Positions 19,840-29,409 of a stretch of DNA of 64,000 bases are shown here, piece after piece. Each line of letters begins with the position of its first letter. The first letter of the stretch is position 1. The DNA is from Roseovarius pelagicus (GTDB taxonomy: Bacteria; Pseudomonadota; Alphaproteobacteria; Rhodobacterales; Rhodobacteraceae): contig NZ_CP106738.1 in NCBI RefSeq assembly GCF_025639885.1, positions 2,728,001 through 2,792,000 on the forward strand, read 5' to 3'. A model generated the notes under the pieces. It was not told where the DNA came from and made no database searches. It saw nothing but the letters and a program-made list of their open reading frames with translations. A program made the position numbers and the translations under genes.

Positions 19840-21621
19840 ATGGTACGGACATTTCTGGCGGCGGTATGTGTGCTAATTCTGGCAGTTCAAACGGGGCATG
19901 CGCAGCAATCTTCCTCTGGTCAGGCAAATGTCTGGGTTCAGATCGAGGCGCAGCCCAATCTGAATGCGATCAACGAGGGGCTTCAACGCCGCGCGAGCGA
20001 GTTGCGGGACGTCAACGGGTTTTATCTGGGCTCGGGTTGGTATGGTATCGCGCTGGGGCCTTATGCGCCTGACGATGCGCAACGTATCCTGTCCACATTG
20101 CGGTCGCAGGGTCGCATCCCGCGTGACAGCTATATTGCCGATGCCGATGATTTCGAACGCCAGATCTGGCCGATTGGCGAGGATCAGTTGGCCGCAGCAC
20201 AGGCGGTCGTGCCGGCCGACACTGCCGAACCAGACCCACAGGACGATGCCGCGACGACCGAGAGTGTCGCGGTCGAGCCGCTGCCAGAACCCGAAGAAGT
20301 GGACGAAACCCCGCGTGAGGCGCGCGCCGGTGAAAGCCGCCTGAACCGGGAAGAGCGGGCGGCGCTACAGGTCGCGCTGAAATGGGGTGGGCATTATGCC
20401 GGACGGATCGACGCCGCATTCGGCGGTGGCACGCGCCGGTCAATGGCCGCATGGCAGACCGAGAACGGGCATGAGCCGACCGGCGTTCTGACCACCAAGC
20501 AACGCGCGCAACTGTTGGGGCAGTATAATGCTGTTCTGGACGGGATGGGGCTGGCGATGGTCAGCGACCCGCAGATGGGGATCGAGATGATCGTGCCCAC
20601 GGGTGTCGTGCAATTCACCAAATACGAGCCGCCCTTTGCCCATTTCGAGGCCACCGGCGATATCCCTGCAAGCGTTCTAATGATCAGTCAGGAGGGCAAT
20701 CAGGACACGCTCTTTGGTCTGTATGACATCATGCAGACGCTGCGGATCGTCCCGCTGGACGGTCCGAGAGAGCGTGACAACAACAGTTTCACCCTTATCG
20801 GTGAAAGCGCGACGATGATCTCGCATACAGAGGCGACGCTGAAGAACGGTCAAATCAAGGGCTTTAGCCTGATCTGGCCTGCTGGGGACGAAGAGCGTCG
20901 GACGCGGATACTGGGCGAGATGCAGCAGAGCTTTGCCCGGATCGACGGGGTGTTGGACCCTGCCGAGGGATATAATGACGCGCAGAGCATTGACCTGATT
21001 TCCGGGTTGGAGATTCGTAAACCTGTCCTGTCACGGACCGGTTTTTATGTTGATACGCGCGGCACCGTGATCACCACAACCGAGGTTGTTCAGAGTTGTG
21101 GGCACATCACGATCGAGGATGAGTACGAGGCAGAGATCGCGGCGCAGAACACTGCGCTGGGCATTGTCGTGCTGCGTCCAAAGGATGCACTGGCTCCGAT
21201 GAATGTCGCGAACTTTCTAGAGGTTGCGCCGCGCCTGAAATCAGACGTGGCTGTGGCTGGTTTTTCCTACGGTGGGGTGCTGGGTGCGCCGTCGCTGACC
21301 TATGGCGAGGTCGCGGAACTGCGTGGTCTGAACGGGGAAGAGGATCTGAGCCGACTGGAGTTGGCCGCGCTGGACGGTGACGCGGGCGGTCCGGTCTTTG
21401 ACACTGGCGGTGCGGTGCTGGGCATGTTGCTGCCGCGCAAGAGCGGCGGGCGGCAATTGCCGGACGGTGTCAGCTTTGCCGCGGATGCCGGGGCGGTTGG
21501 TCAGGTGTTGAAAGATGCAGGCGTTCGGGTGTCCGTTACGAACGGCGCGGGTGCCATTGCGCCTGCCGAGCTGACCGACCGGGCCAATGGCATGACCGTG
21601 CTGGTCAGCTGTTGGGAATAG
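19840..21621 (+). CDS. Exported peptidoglycan-binding protein with inactive trypsin-like domain
   Basis: A 593-residue exported protein. A signal peptide is at about 1-21 and a SPOR-like region at about 30-110. An acidic linker is followed by a peptidoglycan-binding-1 domain at about 165-225 (EERAALQVALKWGGHY, GVLTTKQRAQLL), and a trypsin-like fold lies at about 390-560. All three catalytic positions look lost: the histidine of the usual TNAHVV is Glu415 (ITTTEVVQSC), the aspartate position reads NTALGIVVL, and the serine of GDSGGP is Ala515 (GDAGGP). It is probably a periplasmic scaffold or binding protein. The ATG at 19840 has AAGGG upstream; the earlier ATG at 19813 is less likely. Confidence 0.8.
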   Translation: MVRTFLAAVCVLILAVQTGHAQQSSSGQANVWVQIEAQPNLNAINEGLQRRASELRDVNGFYLGSGWYGIALGPYAPDDAQRILSTLRSQGRIPRDSYIADADDFERQIWPIGEDQLAAAQAVVPADTAEPDPQDDAATTESVAVEPLPEPEEVDETPREARAGESRLNREERAALQVALKWGGHYAGRIDAAFGGGTRRSMAAWQTENGHEPTGVLTTKQRAQLLGQYNAVLDGMGLAMVSDPQMGIEMIVPTGVVQFTKYEPPFAHFEATGDIPASVLMISQEGNQDTLFGLYDIMQTLRIVPLDGPRERDNNSFTLIGESATMISHTEATLKNGQIKGFSLIWPAGDEERRTRILGEMQQSFARIDGVLDPAEGYNDAQSIDLISGLEIRKPVLSRTGFYVDTRGTVITTTEVVQSCGHITIEDEYEAEIAAQNTALGIVVLRPKDALAPMNVANFLEVAPRLKSDVAVAGFSYGGVLGAPSLTYGEVAELRGLNGEEDLSRLELAALDGDAGGPVFDTGGAVLGMLLPRKSGGRQLPDGVSFAADAGAVGQVLKDAGVRVSVTNGAGAIAPAELTDRANGMTVLVSCWE

Positions 21622-21705
21622 GGCCGGGTCCCATTGCGGGATGACCTCGGTGCCGGAACGCGCTAAGTCGGGCGGAACGCACCCGCAACCGACGGATACC
21701 TGACC

Positions 21706-23490
21706 ATGAGCAAACCCCGGCGACCCGAACGCGCACCGCTATATACCGAGCGGGACCGTGCCAATCTGCGCTGGCTGTGGTCGCGCTATCTGCGACAAAA
21801 GCTGCCTTGGCTGTTGCTGGTGTTGCTGATGATCCTCGCGCAGGGCGTGGTTTATCAGCAGTTTCTGGCGATGACCGAGGATGGTCTGCGGGTGATTTTC
21901 GACAGTGGCACCGTGGGGGATCTGGTGCAGGTTTGCGGCGTGGTCTTCTTTCTCTTCGCGGTTCGCGGGCTGATGTCCTATCTGGTGCCGCGGGTTACGG
22001 TCTGGGTCAGCAACGACGCGATTTTCCAGATGCGACGCGATCTGATCGACCACATGATGTCGCTTGATCTGGCGTATTTCGAGCGGACAAAGTCGGGCGA
22101 GATCATACAGCGGCTGGTGACGCAGACGCAGTTGCTGGGTGTGTTCATCGGGCAGGCGGTGGCCAATGCCCTGCGCGACGCGATCACGGTGATCATCGTG
22201 TCGGGCTATCTGATCTACAAGAACCCGATCCTGTTTGGCACGGCGGTGGTGGTGCTGCCGTTCATCATCTGGGTGATGAATTTCGTCTCTGACCGGGTCA
22301 AGATCACCCAAGGACAGGCCGAGACCGAACTGGCCGACTACATGAACGGGATTGAGGAGACGGTGAACGGGATGCGCACCGTCAAGATCGCCAGTCAGGA
22401 AGATGTGGAGGCCAAACGTCTGCTGAAGGGCACCGGGCACATTCGCGACCTGATGAACCGGGTGCAGATCACGCAGGCGCTGGTGATGCCGTCGATCGAC
22501 CTCAGCTCGGCCTTTGTTTATGTGCTGGTCATCGGCGGTGGCGGCTACATGGTGCTGAGCCCCGATTTCGACGTGGATGGGGCCGGGATCATCATGTTCC
22601 TGCTGGGCATGGTCATGGTGTTCGATCCGGCCCGGCTGCTGGCGCTGTTCTTTGGCGGGTTGCAGGCCAACATGGTGCTGCTGGACCGTATTCGCGGGCT
22701 GTATGACGAGGTGCCGACAATCACGGACGCCGCGGACGCGGTCGAGGAGTTTGACACGCGTGGCGATATTGCGTTCGACGATGTGACATTCGCTTACAGT
22801 GCCGATCAGCCACTGTTTGACGGGCTGAACCTGACATTCAAGGGCGGGCAAGTGTCGGCGATTGTCGGCTCTACCGGGTCGGGCAAGACGACGATTCTAT
22901 CGCTGCTGTCGCGGCTTTATAATGCGCAGGGCGGGCAGATCACCATCGGCGAGCAGCCGATCGATGGGCTGCGGTTAAAGGCGCTGCGCGGGGCCTATTC
23001 AGTGGTGGCGCAGGATATCGTGATTTTCAACAACTCGATCTGGGAAAATATCCGCTACGTCAAACCCGAGGCCAGCGAAGCCGAGATCTGGCAAGCGGCC
23101 GAAAATGCTGAGATCGCCGAACTGATCCGCCGTCGGGGCGATGCCTCGGTCGGCCCCAAGGGGGCGCAGTTGTCGGGGGGGCAGAAACAGCGGATTGCGA
23201 TTGCGCGGGCGTTCCTGCGCGATGCGCCGATCCTGCTGCTGGACGAGGCCACATCGGCGCTGGATCAGGCAACAGAGGAGCGGATAAAATCCGCGTTGGA
23301 CCGGCTGACACGCGGCAAGACGACGATTGTCGTGGCCCACCGGCTGTCGTCCATCGCGGATGCGGACCGGATTTTCGTGCTGGAGGCAGGCAAGCTGGTA
23401 GAGAGCGGCAAGCATGCCGAATTGCTGGATGAAAACGGGCTGTATGCGCAGCTCTACAAGGCGCAAAAGCAGGGGTATGACGGGCGCTAG
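21706..23490 (+). CDS. ABC exporter, fused permease-ATPase (MsbA-like)
   Basis: A 594-residue half-transporter expected to homodimerise in the inner membrane and flip or export a lipid or hydrophobic compound. An N-terminal six-helix domain (about 30-330) precedes an ATPase with Walker A GSTGSGKTT, signature LSGGQKQRIAIARA, Walker B ILLLDEATSALD and the H-loop VVAHRLSS. The substrate is not predictable. It follows the pseudo-protease by 84 bp and precedes a TSUP permease by 36 bp, so the three may be co-transcribed. Confidence 0.9.
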   Translation: MSKPRRPERAPLYTERDRANLRWLWSRYLRQKLPWLLLVLLMILAQGVVYQQFLAMTEDGLRVIFDSGTVGDLVQVCGVVFFLFAVRGLMSYLVPRVTVWVSNDAIFQMRRDLIDHMMSLDLAYFERTKSGEIIQRLVTQTQLLGVFIGQAVANALRDAITVIIVSGYLIYKNPILFGTAVVVLPFIIWVMNFVSDRVKITQGQAETELADYMNGIEETVNGMRTVKIASQEDVEAKRLLKGTGHIRDLMNRVQITQALVMPSIDLSSAFVYVLVIGGGGYMVLSPDFDVDGAGIIMFLLGMVMVFDPARLLALFFGGLQANMVLLDRIRGLYDEVPTITDAADAVEEFDTRGDIAFDDVTFAYSADQPLFDGLNLTFKGGQVSAIVGSTGSGKTTILSLLSRLYNAQGGQITIGEQPIDGLRLKALRGAYSVVAQDIVIFNNSIWENIRYVKPEASEAEIWQAAENAEIAELIRRRGDASVGPKGAQLSGGQKQRIAIARAFLRDAPILLLDEATSALDQATEERIKSALDRLTRGKTTIVVAHRLSSIADADRIFVLEAGKLVESGKHAELLDENGLYAQLYKAQKQGYDGR

Positions 23491-23526
23491 GTTCAACACG
23501 CACGATTCTCTGGCCGGGGCGGAACT

Positions 23527-24288
23527 ATGCTGAGCGATCTGACGAGTGCCTATTCTGCCGGGCAGATCGCGGCGGTGTTTGCCACCTATCTTTTTGCCGG
23601 GGCGGCGAAGGGCGTGACCGGGCTTGGCTTTTCGACGATGTGCCTGCCGTTCCTCGCCGTGGCGGTCGGACTGAAGGAGGCGCTGCCGCTGGTGATCATT
23701 CCGTCGGTGGCCGCGAACATCCTTGTGATGGTGCAGGCCGGGAAATTCAGCGCGACAGTGCGGCGGTTCTGGCCGATGTTGCTGGCGACGGTGCCGGGAT
23801 TGCTGATCGGGTTATGGATGCTGGCCCGTATTGATGGGCGGCTGGCCGGCGCGCTACTGGGGGTGGTTCTGGTCCTGTGGAGCCTCTTTTCCCTCGCCAA
23901 ACCGGGTGTTGCGCTCGCCCCCGGCCCGGCGCGGCGTCTGGCACCGCTGAGCGGTTTTCTGACGGGGATCGTGAATGGCGTCACCGGATCGCAGGTGATA
24001 CCTTCCTTGCCCTACCTGATGGCGCTCAAGCTAGACCGTGCGGTTTTCATTCAGGCGATGAACTGTTCATTTACCCTGTCCAGCATCATCATGGCCATCG
24101 GGCTGCAACGGCTGGGGATATTTACCTTTGCTGCCCTCGTTTTGTCGGTGATGGGGGTTGGTGTCGCTTTTGCGGGTGTGGCGATTGGCGGGCGTGTGCG
24201 CGACCGGCTGTCCCCCGACGCATTCCGCATCGGGGTGTTGATCATGCTGGTGGCGATGGGGATCAGCCTGACGCTGCGCGCGATCTGA
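23527..24288 (+). CDS. TSUP-family (TauE/SafE) membrane permease
   Basis: A 253-residue inner-membrane protein with about eight hydrophobic segments in two TauE/SafE repeats (FAGAAKGVTGLGFSTMCLPF and GFLTGIVNGVTGSQVIPSLP). The family exports sulfite or organosulfonates. It ends 19 bp from the convergent tauC, which fits sulfite export after taurine breakdown, though it is more likely transcribed with the upstream ABC exporter. The assignment of sulfite as substrate is an inference. Confidence 0.87.
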   Translation: MLSDLTSAYSAGQIAAVFATYLFAGAAKGVTGLGFSTMCLPFLAVAVGLKEALPLVIIPSVAANILVMVQAGKFSATVRRFWPMLLATVPGLLIGLWMLARIDGRLAGALLGVVLVLWSLFSLAKPGVALAPGPARRLAPLSGFLTGIVNGVTGSQVIPSLPYLMALKLDRAVFIQAMNCSFTLSSIIMAIGLQRLGIFTFAALVLSVMGVGVAFAGVAIGGRVRDRLSPDAFRIGVLIMLVAMGISLTLRAI

Positions 24289-24307
24289 ATCGCACGCAGC
24301 AATAGTT

Positions 24308-25575
24308 TCAGACCCGACCCTTCCATGGGACCAGCCAATCCTCTGCCTTGCGCATCAGGATGTCGATGCCGTAGCCGATGATGCCGATCAGGATGATACC
24401 CATGATCACGATGTCGGTTAGCTGGAACCGCGAGGCGACCATGATCATCATGCCGGCACCCTTTTCCGCCGCGACCAGTTCGGCGGCGACCACTGTGCCC
24501 CAGCAGACGCCCATCGCGACACGTGCGCCGGTGAATATCTCTGGCAGGCTATTGGGGACGATCACGTAGCGCATCAGTTGCCATTTGCTGGCCCCCAGGG
24601 AATAGGCGGCGTGGACCTTGGAGATGGCCACACCCGATACGCCCGCGCGCGCCGAGATGGTCATAATCCACAGCGCGGCGAGGAAGAGCAGGATGATCTT
24701 GCCGCTCTCGCCGATGCCCGCCCAGATGATTACCAGCGGAATCAGGGCCAAGGGTGGCACCGGGCGCATGAATTCGACAATTGGATCGAACCAGCCGCGG
24801 AACCAGTCGCTGAGCCCCATGGCATAGCCCAGAGGGATGCCGACCAGCGCGCCCAAGGCAAAGCCCACGATCACGCGAAAGAGTGACCAGTAGAGGTGTT
24901 CCCACAAGGTAAAGTTCTGATAGCCCGTGCGCGAGATTTCCCCGATACGGGCTACCACGTCCTCTGGTGGGGGCAGCCAGATCGGCTCCATCTGCATGCC
25001 GGTGGGGGGGCGAAGTTCAGCGATCCTTTGGCCGTCATGGCAATGCGTCCGGCGTCTACGAACACCTCACCACCCGGTGCGATGGGCTTGCCATCGACCG
25101 CGACCACGTTTGCGCCGTCCTTGCGGGTGATGTCGTCATTGCGGTCAACCCGGATAAGGGTGGAGCGCCACGCACCGACGGTCACGCTGTCGTTCTTGGC
25201 AAAGCCATCGCCGGGTTCAACTTCGCGTTCGGCGACTTCTTCTCCCACTTTGAATACGCGCGCATAAACGGTGGCGTCGTCACGGCTGCCGTCGGCTGCC
25301 TCGACCGTGTAGGTGAATTCACTGTCGCCGACAAAGGGGCCGGGGGCGTGGATCGGGACCCATTTTGAGCCGGTGAACGCGCCCCAGAGCAGAAAGATTG
25401 TCACCACTGAAATCACGCTGGCCCAGCGGTCGGGACGCACGGCGCTTTCGTCCCCGAATGTCACGGTCTTGAGCGAGGTAAAGTCAGCGCGGCTTTGCAT
25501 CATCGTCTTGACGACCTTGCGGACGATGAAGAAGGACAGGGCGAAAACGGCGATATAGATGATCAGGATAATCAT
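24308..25575 (-). pseudogene. tauC: Taurine ABC transporter permease, frameshifted
   Basis: Two overlapping frames make one permease. Codons from 25575 encode MIILIIYIAVFALSFF, a membrane anchor, and a periplasmic extension to about 24985. A second frame from about 24997 encodes QMEPIWLPPPEDVV and the BPD_transp_1 permease core with its EAA-like loop (LGASKWQLMRYVIVPNSLPEI). The break coincides with a run of seven C on the coding strand (G at 25003-25009). Adding one base there rejoins the frames as NFAPPPTGMQMEP. It is either a real mutation or a homopolymer sequencing error. The start overlaps the tauB stop by four bases. Confidence 0.78.
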
Positions 25576-26381
25576 GCGTTTGCCTCCTCGGCGCGGCCCA
25601 TGATCTCTTCTTCCATATCCCAGATCATCGACAGGATTTCTTCTCTTTTCTCGTTGAATTCCGGGTGTTTTTTCACCTCTCGCAGGTCCTGACCCACGCC
25701 CATGTCGGCAAAGGGCAAGCGGTACTCCTTGTGGATGCGACCGGGGCGCGGGGCCATGACCAGCAGCCGTTCGCCCAACAGCAGCGCCTCTTCGACGGAG
25801 TGGGTGATGAGGATGATGGTCTTGCCGGTTTCTTTCCAGAGTTTCAGCACAAGCCCCTGCATTTTCTCGCGCGTCAGTGCGTCGAGCGCGCCCAAGGGTT
25901 CGTCCATCAGGATCACGTCAGGGTCGTTGGCAAGGCACCGTGCGAGCGCGACGCGCTGCTGCATGCCGCCGGAAAGTTCGTAGACTGATTTCTCCTTGAA
26001 ATCGCGCAGGCCGACGATCTCTAGCAAGTGATCGACATTGGCCGCGTATTCCGCCCGGCGCATACCTTTCATGCGGGGGCCAAAGCTGACGTTGTCGCGC
26101 ACGCTCATCCATTCAAAGAGCGCGCCCTGTTGGAAGACCATGCCGCGTTCGGCGTCCGGGCCCTGTACGGTTTTGCCGTTCAGCACGATCTTGCCCTCGG
26201 TCGGTGCCAGAAAACCCGCGACGATGTTCAGCAATGTGGTTTTGCCGCAGCCCGATGGCCCCAGCACGCTCATCAATTCGCCGGTTTTCAGCTCTAGCGA
26301 TACGTCCTGCAAAGCCTGCACATGGCTGCCATTCGGTAGATCAAAGCGCATCGACAGGTGTTCGATGTTCAACGTGGACAT
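25572..26381 (-). CDS. tauB: Taurine ABC transporter ATP-binding protein
   Basis: A 269-residue ATPase of the nitrate/sulfonate/taurine uptake family, energising the TauC permease at the cytoplasmic face. Walker A is GPSGCGKTT, the signature is ELSGGMQQRVALARCL, Walker B is VILMDEPLGALD and the H-loop lies in LITHSVEEAL. It sits between tauA and tauC with the usual order and a four-base overlap with tauC. Confidence 0.93.
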   Translation of the reverse strand: MSTLNIEHLSMRFDLPNGSHVQALQDVSLELKTGELMSVLGPSGCGKTTLLNIVAGFLAPTEGKIVLNGKTVQGPDAERGMVFQQGALFEWMSVRDNVSFGPRMKGMRRAEYAANVDHLLEIVGLRDFKEKSVYELSGGMQQRVALARCLANDPDVILMDEPLGALDALTREKMQGLVLKLWKETGKTIILITHSVEEALLLGERLLVMAPRPGRIHKEYRLPFADMGVGQDLREVKKHPEFNEKREEILSMIWDMEEEIMGRAEEANA

Positions 26382-26470
26382 GCCCCGCCCCCTTATTTTT
26401 CTTGATTCTCGTCAAGGGAAAACGGACCCGGAGCGATTGCTCCGGGCCCGAAGTCAGAAAGCCGCTGCGG

Positions 26471-27463
26471 TTACATGCCTGCGGCTTTGAGGGGCTCGAC
26501 GTTGACCGCGTCATCATAGGTGTCCAGCGCCGCGTCGATGCTGCCTGCCTCAACGAACACGTCTGCCACGCCTTTCATGAACTCCTGCGCGCCACCACCG
26601 AGCCATTTTTCGGTAAGTTGCTCATCACGTGACGGGAATACGAATGTGTCGATGGTCGCTTTGGTGGCGTCCGGGTCCATGCCAGCGTCTTTGGCGATCA
26701 CGGGCAGCATCTCGTCGGTGTGTTCGCCGCTGTTCCACATGTCGTTCGCTTTGGCCGTTACGGCGAGGAAAGTGGCCAGTTGCTCGGCATTTTCTGCCGC
26801 ATAGGCCGCGGGCACCGAGGTGACGTCAAAGACCAGAATGCCCAGTTCTTCCTTTTCTGCGCCGGTCAGCAGCACATTGCCATGCTCAAGCGCGCGGCGC
26901 AGGCTACCGCCCCAGCCGCAGAACATGTCGACCGCGCCCTGTGCGAGGGCGGCGGCACCTTCGGGCGGGTTCATGTTCACGATTTCCATGCTGGCGATAT
27001 CGACGCCAAAGTGGCTCATCTGTTTAAGATATCCGTAATGGGCAGCTGTTCCGAGCGGTACGGCGACTTTCTTGCCGGCGAGTTCTCCGGCGCTGTCCTT
27101 GTCAATTTCCAATGCCTCGGCCACGACGCAGTTGTCGTTCTCGGCATAGCTGACAGCTACGTCGACAATTTGCAGATCCTGACCGCTGGAGGCCGCGACG
27201 ACGAAGGGCGGCACACCCTGACTGACCGAGATTTGCACGTCGCCTGAGGCCATTGCCGCCGACATTTCCGTGCCTGCACCAAATGCGCGCCAGTTGACGG
27301 TCGTGCCGAGGGCCTCGTCATACATGCCCGTGGACTTGGCGTATTGGAAAGGCATGGGCCATTCCAGAAAATAGCCCACGGTGATGTCCGCGCTGGCCGC
27401 ATTTGCCCCGGACAGTACGGCGGTGGCAGCGACGGCGGACATGATTTTGGTTCTTAGTTTCAT
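26471..27463 (-). CDS. tauA: Taurine ABC transporter periplasmic binding protein
   Basis: A 330-residue exported binding protein with a signal peptide (MKLRTKIMSAVAATAVLSG, cleavage near residue 25) and the TauA fold (DITVGYFLEWPMPFQYAK, NWRAFGAGTEMSAAMASGDV). It captures taurine for TauBC. The ATG at 27463 has GGGAG ten bases upstream; an earlier Met at 27499 lacks the signal peptide position. It is the first gene of tauABC, divergent from tpa. Confidence 0.93.
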   Translation of the reverse strand: MKLRTKIMSAVAATAVLSGANAASADITVGYFLEWPMPFQYAKSTGMYDEALGTTVNWRAFGAGTEMSAAMASGDVQISVSQGVPPFVVAASSGQDLQIVDVAVSYAENDNCVVAEALEIDKDSAGELAGKKVAVPLGTAAHYGYLKQMSHFGVDIASMEIVNMNPPEGAAALAQGAVDMFCGWGGSLRRALEHGNVLLTGAEKEELGILVFDVTSVPAAYAAENAEQLATFLAVTAKANDMWNSGEHTDEMLPVIAKDAGMDPDATKATIDTFVFPSRDEQLTEKWLGGGAQEFMKGVADVFVEAGSIDAALDTYDDAVNVEPLKAAGM

Positions 27464-27568
27464 TTGAAGTAGTCTCCCGTTGGTTGGTTGCTTGGACAAG
27501 CTGTGAGGTCCCGTCTTGCGCGGTGATTCCTCACAAGAATCCGCCAGAGATTAGGTACTGGTGGTCTC

Positions 27569-27652
27569 TTCGGAGGCTATCCGAACGGAAAATGCGGTGC
27601 CGATCAATGATTTTATGCTGCTCGACGCTGGCCTTTTCGGAACGCCGAAAAG
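27569..27652. promoter_or_regulatory. Two inverted repeats in the tauA-tpa divergent promoter region
   Basis: The 404 bp between tauA and tpa contains no gene that I can support. It does hold TTCGGA-N5-TCCGAA (27569-27585) and a perfect CTTTTCGG-AACG-CCGAAAAG (27633-27652). They may be operators of a taurine regulator. tauR, normally adjacent, is not in the window. Regulator identity is unknown. Confidence 0.4.
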
Positions 27653-27867
27653 ACATTTCTGGCAAAGTGGCGAAATATCTGAGACTTACGGTGTCATTTT
27701 TCGAACATCAAAAGCCGGGAGGCCGAATTGGCTATAATGTTGCTTTTATCTGGCCCTATCGCTTAGGCGCAGTCAGGGATGGTATAGCACTCAAACCGAT
27801 GATTATTGAGACCGATGGCCCGCGCCGCATGAAGGTGTGCCGGGTCGCAATCTGATGGAGGAAAGAC

Positions 27868-29265
27868 ATGGACGGCAAATTTCTGGACAATGACATCGAA
27901 AAGGTCGTCGACGCCGACCGTGCGCATGTCTGGCACCATCTGATTCAGCACGCGCCCTGGACGGGCGACGACCCCAAGGCCGATCCTCGCATCATCGTCG
28001 AAGGCAAGGGAATGCGCGTCTGGGATCAGAAAGGCAAAGAACATCTTGATGCCGTCTCTGGTGGTGTTTGGACCGTTAACGTCGGTTATGGTCGCGAACG
28101 GATCGCCAACGCGGTGCGTGACCAACTGATCAAGCTGCCATATTTTGCCGGTTCCACCGGGTCGATCCCCGGCGCATTATTCTCGGAAAAGCTGATCTCG
28201 AAAATGCCGGGGATGAGCCGGGTTTATTATACCAACTCGGGCTCGGAGGCGAATGAGAAGGCGTTCAAGATGGTTCGCCAGATCGCGCACAAGCGGTACG
28301 GCGGCAAGAAGTACAAGATACTTTACCGTGACCGGGACTATCACGGTTCCACCCTTGCCGCGATGTCGGCGGGCGGGCAGGACGAGCGCAACGCGCAGTA
28401 CGGTCCTTTTGCCCCCGGTTTCGTCCGGGTGCCGCATTGCATGGAATACCGCGCGCAATGGGACCTGAGCGGCGAAGAGTACGGCGTGGCTGCGGCCAAC
28501 GCGATCGAAGAGGTCATTCTGGCAGAAGGGCCCGAGACCATCGGCGCACTGTGCCTAGAGCCGGTAACGGCGGGTGGTGGCGTGATCACCCCGCCCGAGG
28601 GCTACTGGCCGCGCGTGCAGGAAATCTGCCGCAAGTATGACATCCTGCTGCATATCGACGAAGTGGTTTGCGGTGTGGGTCGTACCGGCACGTGGTTCGG
28701 ATATCAGCATTACGGAGTCGAGCCTGATTTCGTGACGATGGCCAAGGGGGTCGCGTCTGGCTATGCCGCGATTGCGTGCTGCGTGACCAACGAGCGGGTG
28801 TTCGAGATGTTCCGCGACGACAGCACTGATCCGATGAACTACTTCCGCGATATTTCCACCTTTGGCGGCTGCACGGCCGGTCCGGCAGCGGCTCTGGAAA
28901 ACATGGCGATCATCGAAGAAGAGGATTTGCTGGGCAACACGATCAAGATGGGCGACTACATGCTGGACCAGTTGCACGCGCTGGCGGACAAGCATGAAGT
29001 GATCGGCAATGTGCGCGGCAAGGGTCTGTTTCTGGGGGCGGAACTGGTGACAGACCGCGCCAGCAAAGAACCGGTGGACGAGAAGATGGCAGCGGCGGTC
29101 GTAGGCGACTGTATGGCGCAAGGCGTGGTGATCGGCATGACAAACCGTTCGATCCCCGGCTTCAACAATACGCTGTGCTATTCGCCCGCGTTGATCGTTA
29201 CCAAGGACGACGTTGACGAGATCATCAGCGCGACCAGCAACGCACTGACCAAAGTGTTCGGCTAA
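27868..29265 (+). CDS. tpa: Taurine--pyruvate aminotransferase
   Basis: A 465-residue class III PLP aminotransferase transferring the taurine amino group to pyruvate, giving sulfoacetaldehyde and alanine. Motifs: NSGSEANEKAFKM, the PLP-anchoring aspartate in LLHIDEVVCGVGRTG, and the PLP lysine in FVTMAKGVASGY. The start has GGAGG nine bases before ATG. It faces away from tauABC, so uptake and first catabolic step are clustered. No sulfoacetaldehyde acetyltransferase (xsc) is present in the window. Confidence 0.95.
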   Translation: MDGKFLDNDIEKVVDADRAHVWHHLIQHAPWTGDDPKADPRIIVEGKGMRVWDQKGKEHLDAVSGGVWTVNVGYGRERIANAVRDQLIKLPYFAGSTGSIPGALFSEKLISKMPGMSRVYYTNSGSEANEKAFKMVRQIAHKRYGGKKYKILYRDRDYHGSTLAAMSAGGQDERNAQYGPFAPGFVRVPHCMEYRAQWDLSGEEYGVAAANAIEEVILAEGPETIGALCLEPVTAGGGVITPPEGYWPRVQEICRKYDILLHIDEVVCGVGRTGTWFGYQHYGVEPDFVTMAKGVASGYAAIACCVTNERVFEMFRDDSTDPMNYFRDISTFGGCTAGPAAALENMAIIEEEDLLGNTIKMGDYMLDQLHALADKHEVIGNVRGKGLFLGAELVTDRASKEPVDEKMAAAVVGDCMAQGVVIGMTNRSIPGFNNTLCYSPALIVTKDDVDEIISATSNALTKVFG

Positions 29266-29351
29266 CATTGACCCCTTCCACCCTATGCAAACGTGGCACG
29301 GGGTGGGAGGTCAGCAGGGCCGGTTGCAGAGATTGCAGGCGCTGAAATCAA

Positions 29352-29383
29352 AAAAAGCCCCGGAGGTTATCCGGGGCTTTTTC
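29352..29383. terminator. Bidirectional intrinsic terminator after tpa
   Basis: GCCCCGGA (29357-29364), loop GGTTA, TCCGGGGC (29370-29377), flanked by an A-run before and a T-run after. It can stop transcription from tpa and from the convergent lipoprotein gene. Confidence 0.9.
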
Positions 29384-29409
29384 TATGCTGTGGTGTGATC
29401 AGCGGCGGA

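Noticed and set aside
27484..27855. 123-codon plus-strand frame between tauA and tpa
   Set aside because: The sequence does not resemble tauR or any protein family, and it lacks a ribosome site; the region reads as a promoter interval.
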